Source: an uncultured Cohaesibacter sp. (lineage in GTDB: Bacteria; Pseudomonadota; Alphaproteobacteria; Rhizobiales; Cohaesibacteraceae). Taken from it: a stretch of 64,000 nt of DNA. The notes beneath the pieces were generated by a model. That model was not told where the DNA came from. It saw only the letters and a program-made list of their open reading frames with translations, and did no database searches. Shown one piece after another: positions 35,505 to 45,617 of this stretch; within the stretch, counting starts at the first letter, position 1; each line of letters starts with the position of its first letter. The stretch lies in assembly GCF_963676485.1 (NCBI RefSeq), contig NZ_OY781114.1, forward strand, positions 2,074,501-2,138,500, in the 5' to 3' direction. Made by a program: the position numbers and the translations under genes.

Positions 35505-37118
35505 TTAGTGGCGGAAATGGCGCATGCCGGTCATGACCATGGCAAGGCCAGCTTCGTTGGCCGCGTCAATCACTTCCTGATCGCGCATAGAACCGCCCGG
35601 TTGGATAACGGCGGTTGCTCCGGCTTCGGCGGCTGCCAGAAGGCCATCGGCGAAGGGGAAGAAGGCATCGGAGGCCACGACACATCCCTTTGTGAGCGGC
35701 TCGGCCATGCCTGCTGCTTCAGCTGCGTCTTCAGCCTTGCGGGCTGCGATGCGGGCTGAATCCACACGGCTCATCTGGCCTGCGCCGATGCCGACGGTTG
35801 CGCCGTCCTTGACATAGATGATGGCGTTGGATTTGACATGTTTGCAGACCTGGAAGGCGAATTTGAGGTCTGCCATTTCCTGCTCTGATGGCTGGCGTTC
35901 GGTGGCAACCTTGAGATCGAGATCAGCGATATTGCCGTTATCGCGATTCTGCACCAGCAAGCCGCCGGAGACGGATTTGACCGTGGTGCCTTCTTCGCGT
36001 GGATCAGCAAGGCCTCCGGTGAGCAGCAGGCGCAGATTTTTCTTTTTGGAAACCAGCGCCTTGGCGCCTTCCGTGGCATCCGGGGCGATGATCACTTCAA
36101 CGAAGATCTTGGTGATTTCCTCTGCAGCCGCTTCGTCCAGCGTACCATTCAGAGCCACAATGCCGCCGAAAGCGGAAACCGGATCGCAGGCCAGAGCCTT
36201 GACATAGGCGTCCTTGAGTGTGGCGCCCATTGCAACACCACAAGGGTTGGCATGTTTGATGATGGCCACGGCCGGAGAGATGGCCGGATCAAACTCGCAT
36301 ACCAGCTCGAAGGCGGCGTCCGTGTCGTTGATATTGTTGTAGGAGAGCTGCTTGCCCTGCACCTGGGTAGCCGTGGCAACGCCGGGGCGGGACGAGGCGG
36401 TCTTGTAGAAACCCGCTTTCTGATGCGGGTTTTCGCCATAGCGCATCACCTCGGCCAGCTCGCCACCAAAGGCGCGGAAGGTCGGGGATTCGATTTTCAG
36501 CTCGGCGGCAAACCAACCGGAGATAGCCGCATCATAGGCTGCCGTGCGGGCATAGGCCTTGGCGGCGAATTTCTTGCGCACGTCATAGGAGATACCACCC
36601 TTTTCCTCGATCTGGGCAAGGATTTCAGCATAATCAGCCGGATCAACCAATGTTGTGACGAAGGCATGGTTTTTTGCTGCCGCGCGGATCATGGCCGGGC
36701 CGCCGATGTCGATATTCTCAACCGTGGTGGCATAATCTGCGCCCTTCAGAATGGTTTCCTCGAAAGGATAGAGATTGACGACCAGCAGATCGATTTCCGG
36801 AATGCCATGCTCTTTCATCGCTGCGCTGTGGGCTTCAACCGAGCGTGCGCCCAACAGGCCGCCATGCACACGCGGGTGCAGGGTCTTGACGCGGCCATCC
36901 ATGATTTCGGGAAATTCGGTAACCTCGGAAATGTCTTTGACCGGAATGCCCGCGTCAGCAATGGCCTTGCAGGTGCCGCCGGTAGAGACAAGCTCTACGC
37001 CCTTGTCGGCGAGGGCTTTGGCAAAGTCGACAATGCCGGATTTATCGGAAACGGAGATGAGAGCGCGCTTGACGGAAACAACTTCCGGCGCGGTTACGGA
37101 AAGAGGAGCTACGGACAT
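35505..37118 (-). CDS. purH: Bifunctional AICAR transformylase/IMP cyclohydrolase
   Basis: Catalyses the last two steps of IMP synthesis: formyl transfer from 10-formyl-THF to AICAR, then ring closure. The 537 residues are normal for the family. The N-terminal MGS-like cyclohydrolase domain (about 1-200) has [11 protein letters not shown] and ELVSTGGT, with HPRVHGGLL near 81. The transformylase domain follows, with [12 protein letters not shown] near residue 277 and the C-terminal [19 protein letters not shown]. Start ATG 37118 has GCAGGAT upstream. In this class it usually follows the heparinase and rsmB genes, as here. Confidence 0.97.
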   Translation of the reverse strand: MSVAPLSVTAPEVVSVKRALISVSDKSGIVDFAKALADKGVELVSTGGTCKAIADAGIPVKDISEVTEFPEIMDGRVKTLHPRVHGGLLGARSVEAHSAAMKEHGIPEIDLLVVNLYPFEETILKGADYATTVENIDIGGPAMIRAAAKNHAFVTTLVDPADYAEILAQIEEKGGISYDVRKKFAAKAYARTAAYDAAISGWFAAELKIESPTFRAFGGELAEVMRYGENPHQKAGFYKTASSRPGVATATQVQGKQLSYNNINDTDAAFELVCEFDPAISPAVAIIKHANPCGVAMGATLKDAYVKALACDPVSAFGGIVALNGTLDEAAAEEITKIFVEVIIAPDATEGAKALVSKKKNLRLLLTGGLADPREEGTTVKSVSGGLLVQNRDNGNIADLDLKVATERQPSEQEMADLKFAFQVCKHVKSNAIIYVKDGATVGIGAGQMSRVDSARIAARKAEDAAEAAGMAEPLTKGCVVASDAFFPFADGLLAAAEAGATAVIQPGGSMRDQEVIDAANEAGLAMVMTGMRHFRH

Positions 37119-37248
37119 CGGTCATCCTGCTGCGTTTGATATGGGAAATTTCGCCATTCCGATAGCATGAATCGAGCCCGAGGGAAACAACCCATTTAGC
37201 ACAAAACGGCATCACTGTGTTGCCTATTTGGCATCAATTGGGTTGATT

Positions 37249-38937
37249 TCATAGCGGTGCAATGGCGACGCGCTCAAAGTGCCAATTGACGGTGGGTACA
37301 TGGCTGGCATGGCCATAGATCACCAATTGCGTGGTCGGGCGGATGCCATGAATGTCGGAAAGATATACGCTCTCTTCAATGCCGGGGTCGATTTCCTGAG
37401 AGACGAATTTCCAGATTTCTCCATTGGCAAGGCCCAGATAGGCAATATCCCTGTCTTCAGACATTTCCACCTGAACGGATGGGTGAAGATGAAAACGGAT
37501 GGCGAAGCTGTCCTGTCCCTTGGTTATCCCCTTGCCGATGGCGTCCATTTCATCGCGCCCATCCAGACGGCGTCCGTCTATGGCCAGCCAGATCTGGCGC
37601 GTGTGTCGAATACCGAATCTTGAGCCATAGGCATCGTGGCTGGCGTGGATGGTTTCCTGCCCGCGTTCCAGAAAACGCTCATATCTCACCTGTCCTTCGT
37701 GGCAGATCAACGGGCGACCGCCAAGGTCGAAGCTTTTGGGAGCGATTTTGCAGGTCGAATGATCCTGAACGATCAGGGTGGAATGGGCTGCGGTGCTGCG
37801 GGCCAGCTCGCGCCAGCCTTCATGTTGCGGGGCGGGGGTGCCGCAGTTGACCACCATCGGGGCTGTACCTGAACAGATTTCGAAGGAAAGCGTACCCGCA
37901 TGGGCCAGGGTGGATTGCTCCATAGGAGGCGGAGCGCCAGCATCCATGATCAGGATCGACTGACCCGCTTCCATGCGCTGATAGCCCGAGAAGGACGCAT
38001 CCGAGACGGGAGTGCCGCGGGTGTCATCGTAAGCCAGAATGGTGGCCAGAGAATCGGCCGGTGTGGCGCCGGTGCCATTGAAATGGGCAAAGCTGCCGCT
38101 CGGATGGCGGAAAAAGCGCAGCATGGGCATCATGCGCTCAATGGCCAGATTCATGCCTTCAGGGGGCACCATGTCGCGTGACATGAAAGTCTGGCGCAAG
38201 GGCAACAGCTCCAGCAATATGGAGATGATGGCCAGCGGATTGCGCGATACATGGCCGCCATCTGGCAGGATCTGGTCGTTGAGTTCATTGACCAGCCGTT
38301 TGGATACAGAGCGCACGAGGCGTTCCTTGCCAGAGAAGCAAAGCCAGCCAGCCAGCTCGGCGATCAGAAGATGCAATCTGTCCAGATTGTTGGGCATGCC
38401 TGAATAGGTTGCACGCAAATAACGCACTTGCAAATAGAGCGCGCGCAAAAAGGCGCGATAGAATATATGGTCCGCATCTTGAAGGATCAGCGGGGAGTTG
38501 TTGAGCCATGCCAAAACCCTGTTGGCTACTACGGGAGCGGACCATGCTTCATAATCCAGCCTGCCGGAATGCTTGATCCAGTCTTCCACCAATATGCGGG
38601 CATTTGAGCGGGGCAAAGTGGCGTTGGAGGCACGGAGATGGCGTAACCAGCGGAAGCCATGCAGCTCACGCGCCCATTCCTTGCTAGGGGCGGCATGCAC
38701 AAATGGCGAATGGCCCTGACAATTCTCGACTTGCCCTGCGAAAATGAAGAGGCCCGAATAGATATCTTCGGCTATCGTTGGATCCGATGTGCGTAAATCT
38801 TGCGGCGCGATGAGCAATCGATCCGGGCAGCGCGGAACATAACGCGTGTTGCAGGCTGGCCGCCTAACCGGGATGCGCTTGGCACGACGAAACAGGGTCG
38901 CCATGGAGATTCGCAGTTTTTGCCAGTGCTGTGACAC
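37249..38937 (-). CDS. Heparinase II/III family protein
   Basis: 562 residues. The N-terminal half is an alpha-toroid lyase-like domain, with LPRSNARILVEDWIKHSGRL and an RYLRATYSGMPNNLDRLHLL segment. The C-terminal half is the heparinase II/III beta-sandwich, with TLSFEICSGTAPMVVNCGTP, AAHSTLIVQDHS and HASHDAYGSRFGIRHTRQI. No signal peptide is evident. The family member next to purH is conserved in rhizobia but its substrate is unknown. The start is uncertain: GTG 38937 (used) and ATG 38904 both lack a strong ribosome binding site. The 268-bp gap before it holds no gene. Confidence 0.88.
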   Translation of the reverse strand: MSQHWQKLRISMATLFRRAKRIPVRRPACNTRYVPRCPDRLLIAPQDLRTSDPTIAEDIYSGLFIFAGQVENCQGHSPFVHAAPSKEWARELHGFRWLRHLRASNATLPRSNARILVEDWIKHSGRLDYEAWSAPVVANRVLAWLNNSPLILQDADHIFYRAFLRALYLQVRYLRATYSGMPNNLDRLHLLIAELAGWLCFSGKERLVRSVSKRLVNELNDQILPDGGHVSRNPLAIISILLELLPLRQTFMSRDMVPPEGMNLAIERMMPMLRFFRHPSGSFAHFNGTGATPADSLATILAYDDTRGTPVSDASFSGYQRMEAGQSILIMDAGAPPPMEQSTLAHAGTLSFEICSGTAPMVVNCGTPAPQHEGWRELARSTAAHSTLIVQDHSTCKIAPKSFDLGGRPLICHEGQVRYERFLERGQETIHASHDAYGSRFGIRHTRQIWLAIDGRRLDGRDEMDAIGKGITKGQDSFAIRFHLHPSVQVEMSEDRDIAYLGLANGEIWKFVSQEIDPGIEESVYLSDIHGIRPTTQLVIYGHASHVPTVNWHFERVAIAPL

Positions 38938-39205
38938 GCAATAGTCGTCCGTGTTAGGTGCTCCATTCGAGCAGGGATTCTGTCAAAAGGAGCGGATGGC
39001 CAGAATTATGCGGGCGTCAAACCATGGGGCTTCTCGCCGCGCGTCATTCGATTCATGAATGGTCCAAGCGACCTGTCATCCGATCATGGCGAATCATCGA
39101 ACGTGGTCACTTTTGGGTAATCGATTGGTTACGATTTTATCAAGCTATGGTTAACAAGGTCTATCCGAGTGCATCCGGTCTCGTTTTCACAGAGCTCTAT
39201 CATTG

Positions 39206-40546
39206 TCAGGAGGAGGCGTGGTTGCGCAGCCTGATTGCAAAGAACCCATCCATGCCACCGGCTTCTGGCCAATAGTCGGGTCTGGTTCTCAAGCTGCCAT
39301 CAGGTTGGATGAAGGGGGCAAGAGCGGGTGTTTCCTCTTGCGTCAATGGCTCAATGCCGAAAGTCGGGTTTTGCATAAGGAAATCCGCGATCAGTTCCGG
39401 CCCTTCTTCGGGCTGCAGGGAGCAGGTGCAGAAGACCATCAAACCGTCCGGCGCCAGCATGTCGGCGACATGATTGAGCATTTTGGCCTGAAGTTTGGCG
39501 AAATGGGCGATGTCTGCAGGTGTTCGCTGATGAATGAGTTCCGGGTGGCGGCGCATGGTGCCGGTGGCCGAGCAGGGAGCATCAAGCAGGATGAAGGGCC
39601 ACTTTTCCTCAAAATTCTTTTTGAGAAGATCCCCTTTTTCAAGATTCGCTGAGAGACCGACCCGTTTCAGATTCTGGTCTATGCGCTCAAGGCGTTTGGC
39701 CGAAATATCCAGAGCTGTGACATTGGCTCCGCCAGCTGCCAACTGCATGGTCTTGCCGCCCGGAGCGGCACAGAGATCGAGCACCTTCTGACCAGCAACA
39801 TCACCCAACATCTGGACCGGCAAGGTTGCTGCCGCATCCTGTACCCACCATGCGCCTTCGGCAAAGCCTTCCAGCGTGTCCACCTTGTCGTGGCTGGCAA
39901 GACGCAGGCTGCCCGATGGCATCTTTTCTGCGCCAAGGCGCTCGGCCCATTCATCCGCTGATGCAGGATTTTTCAAGGTCAGATCAAGCGGGATCTGTGC
40001 CTTCTGGAATTGCGCCATCATGGCATTGGTGCTGTCCTGCCCATAGGTGGCGCACAGGGATTCATACATCCAGTCTGGCAGGGTCGCCTTGGCCGGATCG
40101 ATCAAGGCCAGTTCATCGGGGCCATCGCGGCTGATGCGGCGAAGAACGGCGTTGGTCAGGCCTTTGAAACCGGCATATTTCCGCCATGTGCGATAGTGCG
40201 ATACGGCGCAATCGACAACGGCGTGGGGCGGCGTGTTCAAAAACAGAAGTTCGGCGGTGCCAATGCGCAGGATATTGCGCAAGGGTCCGGATTTCTTCGG
40301 AATACCCCGTTCCATGAAGCGGCCCAGAATGGTGTCGATTTCGCCCAGATGCTGCAAAACCGTGATCGCGATGCGTTTGGCAAAGGCGCGGTCATTACCG
40401 TTGAGTTTGCGCAAGGGACCCTCTGCCAGTTCATGGGCATAGGTTTCGTCCAGTAGAGCCCTTTCGCTGAGCACCGCATGGATAAGGCGCAGGGCGCCTG
40501 CGCGTGCAGCCATTCCGCTCTTTCCGGAGGATTGGGATTTTTCCAT
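39206..40546 (-). CDS. rsmB: 16S rRNA m5C967 methyltransferase RsmB
   Basis: SAM-dependent RNA cytosine-5 methyltransferase with an N-terminal NusB-like RNA-binding domain (about residues 10-150) and a C-terminal Rossmann domain. SAM motif LCAAPGGKT, motif IV LDAPCSATGTMRRHPE and motif VI VFCTCSLQPEEG, which holds the nucleophilic Cys, are all intact. I chose ATG 40546 (446 aa), which has TAAGG 8 nt upstream and matches usual lengths. ATG 40705 would add 53 basic residues without a site. It lies downstream of xth and upstream of the heparinase gene. Confidence 0.94.
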   Translation of the reverse strand: MEKSQSSGKSGMAARAGALRLIHAVLSERALLDETYAHELAEGPLRKLNGNDRAFAKRIAITVLQHLGEIDTILGRFMERGIPKKSGPLRNILRIGTAELLFLNTPPHAVVDCAVSHYRTWRKYAGFKGLTNAVLRRISRDGPDELALIDPAKATLPDWMYESLCATYGQDSTNAMMAQFQKAQIPLDLTLKNPASADEWAERLGAEKMPSGSLRLASHDKVDTLEGFAEGAWWVQDAAATLPVQMLGDVAGQKVLDLCAAPGGKTMQLAAGGANVTALDISAKRLERIDQNLKRVGLSANLEKGDLLKKNFEEKWPFILLDAPCSATGTMRRHPELIHQRTPADIAHFAKLQAKMLNHVADMLAPDGLMVFCTCSLQPEEGPELIADFLMQNPTFGIEPLTQEETPALAPFIQPDGSLRTRPDYWPEAGGMDGFFAIRLRNHASS

Positions 40547-40836
40547 TTTTCTGGCCTTACGGTGCATCTTGGGCAACGCCTCAAGGAAGCGTGCCGCAAA
40601 GAGCCTTGTTTGTTGCAATGTCAAACCGGTAAGAACCAAAGGGCGCAGAAGGATGCTGGCGAGCGCCTTGTAAGCGCCCGTCCGTCCCCGCTGAATGGTC
40701 CTCATGCAGACGGTTCGCGTGGATGGCTATACATCATATCAATGCTGTGGATGCAAGGAAAAGGTTGGACGCTTTCCTCCGCCTTCTCCTTGAAACGCTT
40801 AAATCGTCTGCATCCTTCAGGCGCATTATGCTTGCT

Positions 40837-41652
40837 TTATGCCAGTGGGGACATATCGAGCTTGGCGATCACCGGGGCGTGGTCGGATGGTTTTTCCCAG
40901 CTGCGTGCATCGCGATAGACTTCCACGGCGCTCACCTTGTCTGCTGCCGCATCCGTTGCCCAGATATGATCGAGGCGGCGACCCTTATCTGCCTTGGACC
41001 AATCGCGGGAGCGATAACTCCACCAGCTATAAAGGCGATGCTCCACCGGAATATGGTTCCGGACCACATCCTGCCAGGGGCCAGCTTCTTGCACCGCTGC
41101 CAGTGCTTCCACCTCGATGGGGGTGTGGCTGACGACCTTGAGGAGCTGCTTGTGGCTCCAGACATCATTTTCATGCGGAGCGATATTCAAGTCGCCCACC
41201 AGAATGGAGGCATTGTCGGTTTCAGCGCCCGTCAGCCAACTTTTCATTTCCTCAAGAAAATCCAGCTTGTGCTGGAATTTGTCATTGACCGCAGGGTCTG
41301 GAATGTCCCCTCCAGCCGGAACATAGAAATTGTGGATGCGCAAGGGCCCCTTGTCTGTATCAATGGTCACTTCCACATGGCGGGCATCGCCCTTGTCACA
41401 AAAGCCACGCATATCAACCTTGGCGAAGGGAATGCGCGACAGGATGGCCACTCCGTGATAGCTCTTCTGACCGTTGATGGCAGCATACTCATAGCCCAGT
41501 TTTTTCAGGCTTGCCATAGGGAACTGGTCGTTGATCACCTTGGTTTCCTGCAGGCACAGAATATCCGGCGCACGATCGGCGTTGAACTGTTCAACATGGT
41601 GAAGTCTGGGGCGGATGGAATTGATGTTCCAGGTGGCAAGAGTGATGGTCAC
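40837..41652 (-). CDS. xth: Exodeoxyribonuclease III
   Basis: Mg2+-dependent AP endonuclease and 3'-exonuclease of base excision repair. The 271 residues carry the EEP-family motifs: ATWNINSIRPRL at the N-terminus, LQETKV with the metal-binding Glu, GDLNIAPHENDVWSHK and the C-terminal SDHAPVIA with the catalytic Asp-His. LDHIWAT lies before it. The start codon is GTG at 41652 with AAGG 8 nt upstream. It follows lolA after a terminator, and the order ftsK-lolA-xth is conserved in alphaproteobacteria. Confidence 0.95.
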   Translation of the reverse strand: MTITLATWNINSIRPRLHHVEQFNADRAPDILCLQETKVINDQFPMASLKKLGYEYAAINGQKSYHGVAILSRIPFAKVDMRGFCDKGDARHVEVTIDTDKGPLRIHNFYVPAGGDIPDPAVNDKFQHKLDFLEEMKSWLTGAETDNASILVGDLNIAPHENDVWSHKQLLKVVSHTPIEVEALAAVQEAGPWQDVVRNHIPVEHRLYSWWSYRSRDWSKADKGRRLDHIWATDAAADKVSAVEVYRDARSWEKPSDHAPVIAKLDMSPLA

Positions 41653-41746
41653 GGGCAGCGCCTTGTAAATGAATTGGATTGGAAAAGGATGCCGATCTGC
41701 TCATCAGGGAATCGGCCTTATTCTTACTTTATAGCAGGCGTTTGGC

Positions 41747-41780
41747 ACAAAAAAAGCACTGCAATAGGCCGCAGTGCTTT
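41747..41780 (-). terminator. Terminator of lolA
   Basis: Perfect 10-bp stem AAAGCACTGC (41753-41762) and GCAGTGCTTT (41771-41780), followed on the reverse strand by seven T residues. It separates lolA from xth. Confidence 0.9.
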
Positions 41781-41831
41781 AATCATTCATTTTTGCGGAG
41801 CCTTTTATGCTCCGATCTGCCAGCAAACGGG

Positions 41832-42527
41832 TTAGTCGCTTGACGGGGACAGGTCATATTTGATTTTAAAAACAGAAGGTTTGATCGGCTTGCCGGTTTC
41901 CACATTGAAGACGGTAACGGTGGTGTCATTGCCGTTGGCATCCCGAATGGTCCACTGGCGCAGCAGAGACTTTTCCCTGTCGAATATGAGGGTTAGGATG
42001 CCGTCGCCAAACAGGCTTTCCTGTTCCACCACGACCGAGACGATATCATCGGCGATGCTGGCCTGACGGACGCGTGGATCGCGGGCCAGATCCAGTTTTT
42101 CCGACAACAGAACGCGCAATGGGGTTTTGCTCAATGGATAAATATCCTGGGTCTTGAGCTTGCGGTCTTCGATGGACAGGGTTTTGCCATCAGAAATAAT
42201 GTCCGTGTAAGACGGTTTGGAATAATAGAAGCGGATCTTGCCCGGGCGTTCCATGAAGAAATAGCCTTGCAACGTATCGCCGTTGGGTGCTGTCTGAATG
42301 AATTCGCCATTCATCGTTTTGGTCGCGTTGAAGGCCTTGGAGATGGTATCCAGTGCTTTCACAGAGTTTTTATTGAGAGCCGCATGCGCGTTGGGGGCAA
42401 AGCTGAGAGCCAGCATCATGAAAAGGCTGGCAGCAAGCAGAGCTCCCAAGTGGAAAGAACGGGCTGTCTTTGCCATCAGTCGTGCAGTATGCGAGGTGAT
42501 CGGGCCATCAGAATAGTCATAGTCCAT
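41832..42527 (-). CDS. lolA: LolA-type outer-membrane lipoprotein carrier protein
   Basis: Periplasmic chaperone that ferries lipoproteins from LolCDE to the outer membrane. The mature part has the LolA pattern: MNGEFIQTAPNGDTLQGYFF, RPGKIRFYYSKP, the DGKTLSIEDRKLKT strand and YPLSKTPLRVLL. Start ATG 42527 (231 aa) follows GAAGG by 8 nt. This makes an unusual N-terminus, about 17 acidic residues (DYDYSDGPITSHTAR) in front of a Sec signal whose core ends at NAHA. An internal ATG at 42476 would give a standard signal peptide but has no ribosome binding site. It sits 108 bp after ftsK. Confidence 0.88.
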   Translation of the reverse strand: MDYDYSDGPITSHTARLMAKTARSFHLGALLAASLFMMLALSFAPNAHAALNKNSVKALDTISKAFNATKTMNGEFIQTAPNGDTLQGYFFMERPGKIRFYYSKPSYTDIISDGKTLSIEDRKLKTQDIYPLSKTPLRVLLSEKLDLARDPRVRQASIADDIVSVVVEQESLFGDGILTLIFDREKSLLRQWTIRDANGNDTTVTVFNVETGKPIKPSVFKIKYDLSPSSD

Positions 42528-42692
42528 AAGCTTGCCTTCGTTCTTTTCATGTTTGCCGCGTCGTTGTGCGGTCTTCCCCACCACTTCACTATCAAGTCAA
42601 TGCGGCAGAATCACGAAACGAATCTGACGATTGTTTGATTTCGCAATGGCCTTGGCCATCGTTTGGTCCCTGAGGGATAAGGATAGCCAAGG

Positions 42693-45500
42693 CTACATGG
42701 TTGCGCCCTCTTCGGGAACCAGAATTTCGCGCTTTCCTGCGTGGTTTGCCGGGCTGATCACGCCCTGTTGTTCCATCTGCTCAATGAGCGTTGCTGCCCG
42801 GTTGTAACCAATGGAGAGGCGACGCTGGATGTAACTGGTCGAAGCCTTGCGATCCCTCAATACAATGTCTACAGCCTTGTCATAGAGGGTTTCGGCATCG
42901 CTGGATCCGCTTCCTGCCGCGGAGCTGTCGGTTTGATCGGTATCGCTTTCCTCGGTCACGGCTTCGAGATAATCCGGAGTGCCCTGCAGCTTGAGATGCG
43001 CAACGATTTCCTCGACTTCCTCATCGGACACAAAGGCACCGTGGACACGCTGGATACGGCCGCCACCGGCCATGTAGAGCATATCGCCCATGCCGAGCAG
43101 CTGTTCGGCACCCATTTCGCCCAGAATGGTGCGGCTGTCGATCTTGGAGGTTACCTGGAAGGACATGCGGGTCGGGAAGTTGGCCTTGATGGTACCGGTA
43201 ATCACATCCACCGATGGACGCTGGGTTGCCATGATCAAATGGATGCCGGCGGCACGGGCCATCTGGGCCAGACGCTGGATAGCGCCTTCGATGTCCTTAC
43301 CAGCAACCATCATCAGGTCGGCCATTTCGTCGACGATGATGACGATGAATGGCATCGGCTCAAGGTCGAGCGTTTCCTGTTCGTAGATCGGTTCGCCGGT
43401 GTCCGGATCAAAGCCCGTCTGAATGGTGCGGGTGACTTCGTCGCCCTTTGCCAGTGAATCACGCACGCGCTTGTTGAAGCCGTCAATATTGCGCACGCCC
43501 ATCTTGGACATATTCTTGTAGCGCTGTTCCATCTCGCGCACGGCCCATTTGAGGGCGACAACCGCCTTGGATGGGTCTGTCACAACCGGGGTCAGCAGAT
43601 GCGGAATACCATCATAGACCGAAAGCTCCAGCATTTTCGGGTCGATCATGATTAGACGGCATTCTTCAGGGCGATGCCGATAAAGCAGCGATAGAATGGT
43701 GGTGTTGATCGAGACCGATTTACCCGAACCGGTGGTACCGGCCACCAGCACATGGGGCATGCGCGCCAGATCGACGACAACCGGATCGCCCGAGATATTC
43801 TTGCCAAGACAGATTGGCAGCTTGGCCTTGGATTTCTCGAAATCCTTGGAGGCCAGCATTTCGCGCAAATAGACGGTTTCCCGACGGGCATTCGGCAATT
43901 CGATGCCGATGGCATTGCGGCCCGGAACCACGGCGACACGGGCAGAGATGGCGCTCATGGAGCGGGCGATATCGTCAGCCAGGCCGATGACGCGGGATGA
44001 TTTGATGCCCGGGGCCGGTTCCAGCTCATAGAGCGTGACCACGGGGCCGGGGCGTACCTTGATGATTTCGCCGCGGATACCGAAATCCGAGAGGACGCCT
44101 TCCAGCAGGCGGGCGTTATGCTCGAGCTGGTCGGCGGTGAGGCCTGCATTTGGGCCAAGGCTTTCTGGTTCGGAGAGGATATCCAGAGACGGGAACTGAT
44201 ATTCGTCTTTGCGGCTGAACAGGTTGCCCTGACCAGCCTTGACCATGCGTTTGCCCTTGCCGCCACGGGCTTGAGGGCCTGCGGGTTTGGTCTTGGCTCT
44301 TTCGTTGGTCTCGGCTCTGTTGCCCTCTTGGCTGGACGGTCGGTTCAGCTCCGGAGGGGCAATGCCGACAGGGGCTGACGGATAGTCTGCATCCTCGTCC
44401 CAGTCCCCTTCATCGTTATAATCATCATATCCGGCAGCAGATTGCGGCGCGAAGTCTTCCGGTCCGGAATAGCCCATATCGGGGGCGGGCCCTGGTTTTT
44501 GCGGCTGGTAGCCCGGCTGCGCCGAGCGCTCCAGGCGTGGTTCCATGCGGTCGGTCAGTGCGTCCAGACCATCATCTTCAACAGCCAGAAGGCGCGAGAA
44601 GAAGGACGGTTTTCTGGCCTTTTCCTGTTGTTCGAGTTGGCGTTCTCTTGCCTTGCGTGCCTTGTTGGCGCGGTAGGAAAGATACCAGTGGTTCAGAGCA
44701 CCAATCGGCACCGAGAAGAAGGAGCCGCGTTTGGATGCCGGGCCCTTGGTGCGATCAAGCGTGCCATCGCCATAATGGTGGTCCTGGGCATAGTCTTCGT
44801 TGTCTTCCTCGTCCCAGTCATCCTCTTCATAGTCCGCTTCGTCATAGCTTTCTGCGTCTTCTTCCTTATAGGCAGCGGTCGGTTTGCGGCGGAAGGCAAG
44901 ATCCTTGAGGCCCATATCCATTGAGGCCAGAAGAATGAGGACTCCCAGAAATGCGGCGCCAGCACCAACGAGAACGGCGCCAAGCCCATGCATGACCTCA
45001 GGGTCAAAGCGGCTGACAATCGACAGGAATGCATCGCCAACCATGCCGCCGAGGCTGAGCGGCAGTGGCCAGCTATCGGGTACAGGAATGCTCGAGCAGG
45101 CAATGGCCAGCATGCACAGTCCGGCAAACCAGCCCATGAATCGGTTGCGGCTGATTCGGGCCGGATGCATGAGCACAAGCCGCCAGAACCAGACCGTTGG
45201 CGTGATGATCAGGAAGGCAGAAGCCAGCCCCAGACCCTGAAAGCTGAGATCGGAGATGATAGCGCCAGCCAGCCCGAACGCATTGCGCGGGCTGATTTCC
45301 GTGGCGTTGGACAAGCTCGGGTCGGCAACATGCCATGTGACCAGACTGGTTGCCACGATTGCGCAGAGCAATAGCCCCAGCAGCCCAAGGCCCGCATAGG
45401 CATTGCGGCGCAAGGCGTGTTTCAAAGCTCCATCGCGATCTCGTCTTCCCATTGCTCCGCCTTCATAGGGTGCGGTTCGATAGTCGTCGAATGTGGTCAT
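42693..45500 (-). CDS. ftsK: DNA translocase FtsK/SpoIIIE
   Basis: Hexameric septal motor that pumps DNA toward dif during chromosome segregation and promotes XerCD recombination. The 935 residues comprise four N-terminal membrane spans (within about 30-215) and a charged linker rich in Asp, Glu and Pro (about 215-450). The RecA-like motor has Walker A GTTGSGKS near residue 590, Walker [10 protein letters not shown] and [12 protein letters not shown]. The C-terminal gamma winged-helix ([19 protein letters not shown]) reads KOPS. It lies between the DapC-like aminotransferase and lolA; a CtrA box upstream of the aminotransferase gene could control the pair. Confidence 0.96.
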   Translation of the reverse strand: MTTFDDYRTAPYEGGAMGRRDRDGALKHALRRNAYAGLGLLGLLLCAIVATSLVTWHVADPSLSNATEISPRNAFGLAGAIISDLSFQGLGLASAFLIITPTVWFWRLVLMHPARISRNRFMGWFAGLCMLAIACSSIPVPDSWPLPLSLGGMVGDAFLSIVSRFDPEVMHGLGAVLVGAGAAFLGVLILLASMDMGLKDLAFRRKPTAAYKEEDAESYDEADYEEDDWDEEDNEDYAQDHHYGDGTLDRTKGPASKRGSFFSVPIGALNHWYLSYRANKARKARERQLEQQEKARKPSFFSRLLAVEDDGLDALTDRMEPRLERSAQPGYQPQKPGPAPDMGYSGPEDFAPQSAAGYDDYNDEGDWDEDADYPSAPVGIAPPELNRPSSQEGNRAETNERAKTKPAGPQARGGKGKRMVKAGQGNLFSRKDEYQFPSLDILSEPESLGPNAGLTADQLEHNARLLEGVLSDFGIRGEIIKVRPGPVVTLYELEPAPGIKSSRVIGLADDIARSMSAISARVAVVPGRNAIGIELPNARRETVYLREMLASKDFEKSKAKLPICLGKNISGDPVVVDLARMPHVLVAGTTGSGKSVSINTTILSLLYRHRPEECRLIMIDPKMLELSVYDGIPHLLTPVVTDPSKAVVALKWAVREMEQRYKNMSKMGVRNIDGFNKRVRDSLAKGDEVTRTIQTGFDPDTGEPIYEQETLDLEPMPFIVIIVDEMADLMMVAGKDIEGAIQRLAQMARAAGIHLIMATQRPSVDVITGTIKANFPTRMSFQVTSKIDSRTILGEMGAEQLLGMGDMLYMAGGGRIQRVHGAFVSDEEVEEIVAHLKLQGTPDYLEAVTEESDTDQTDSSAAGSGSSDAETLYDKAVDIVLRDRKASTSYIQRRLSIGYNRAATLIEQMEQQGVISPANHAGKREILVPEEGATM

Positions 45501-45617
45501 GATCTGCTCTGTTCCAGTTTCATCTGCCCCATATCAACTCGTGTGGCTTTCCTGTTCACCCTGAAAAAGACGTGAGCGGTCTCTGCTTGTAGGACCGGCT
45601 CGATGATACGCGCCTGA

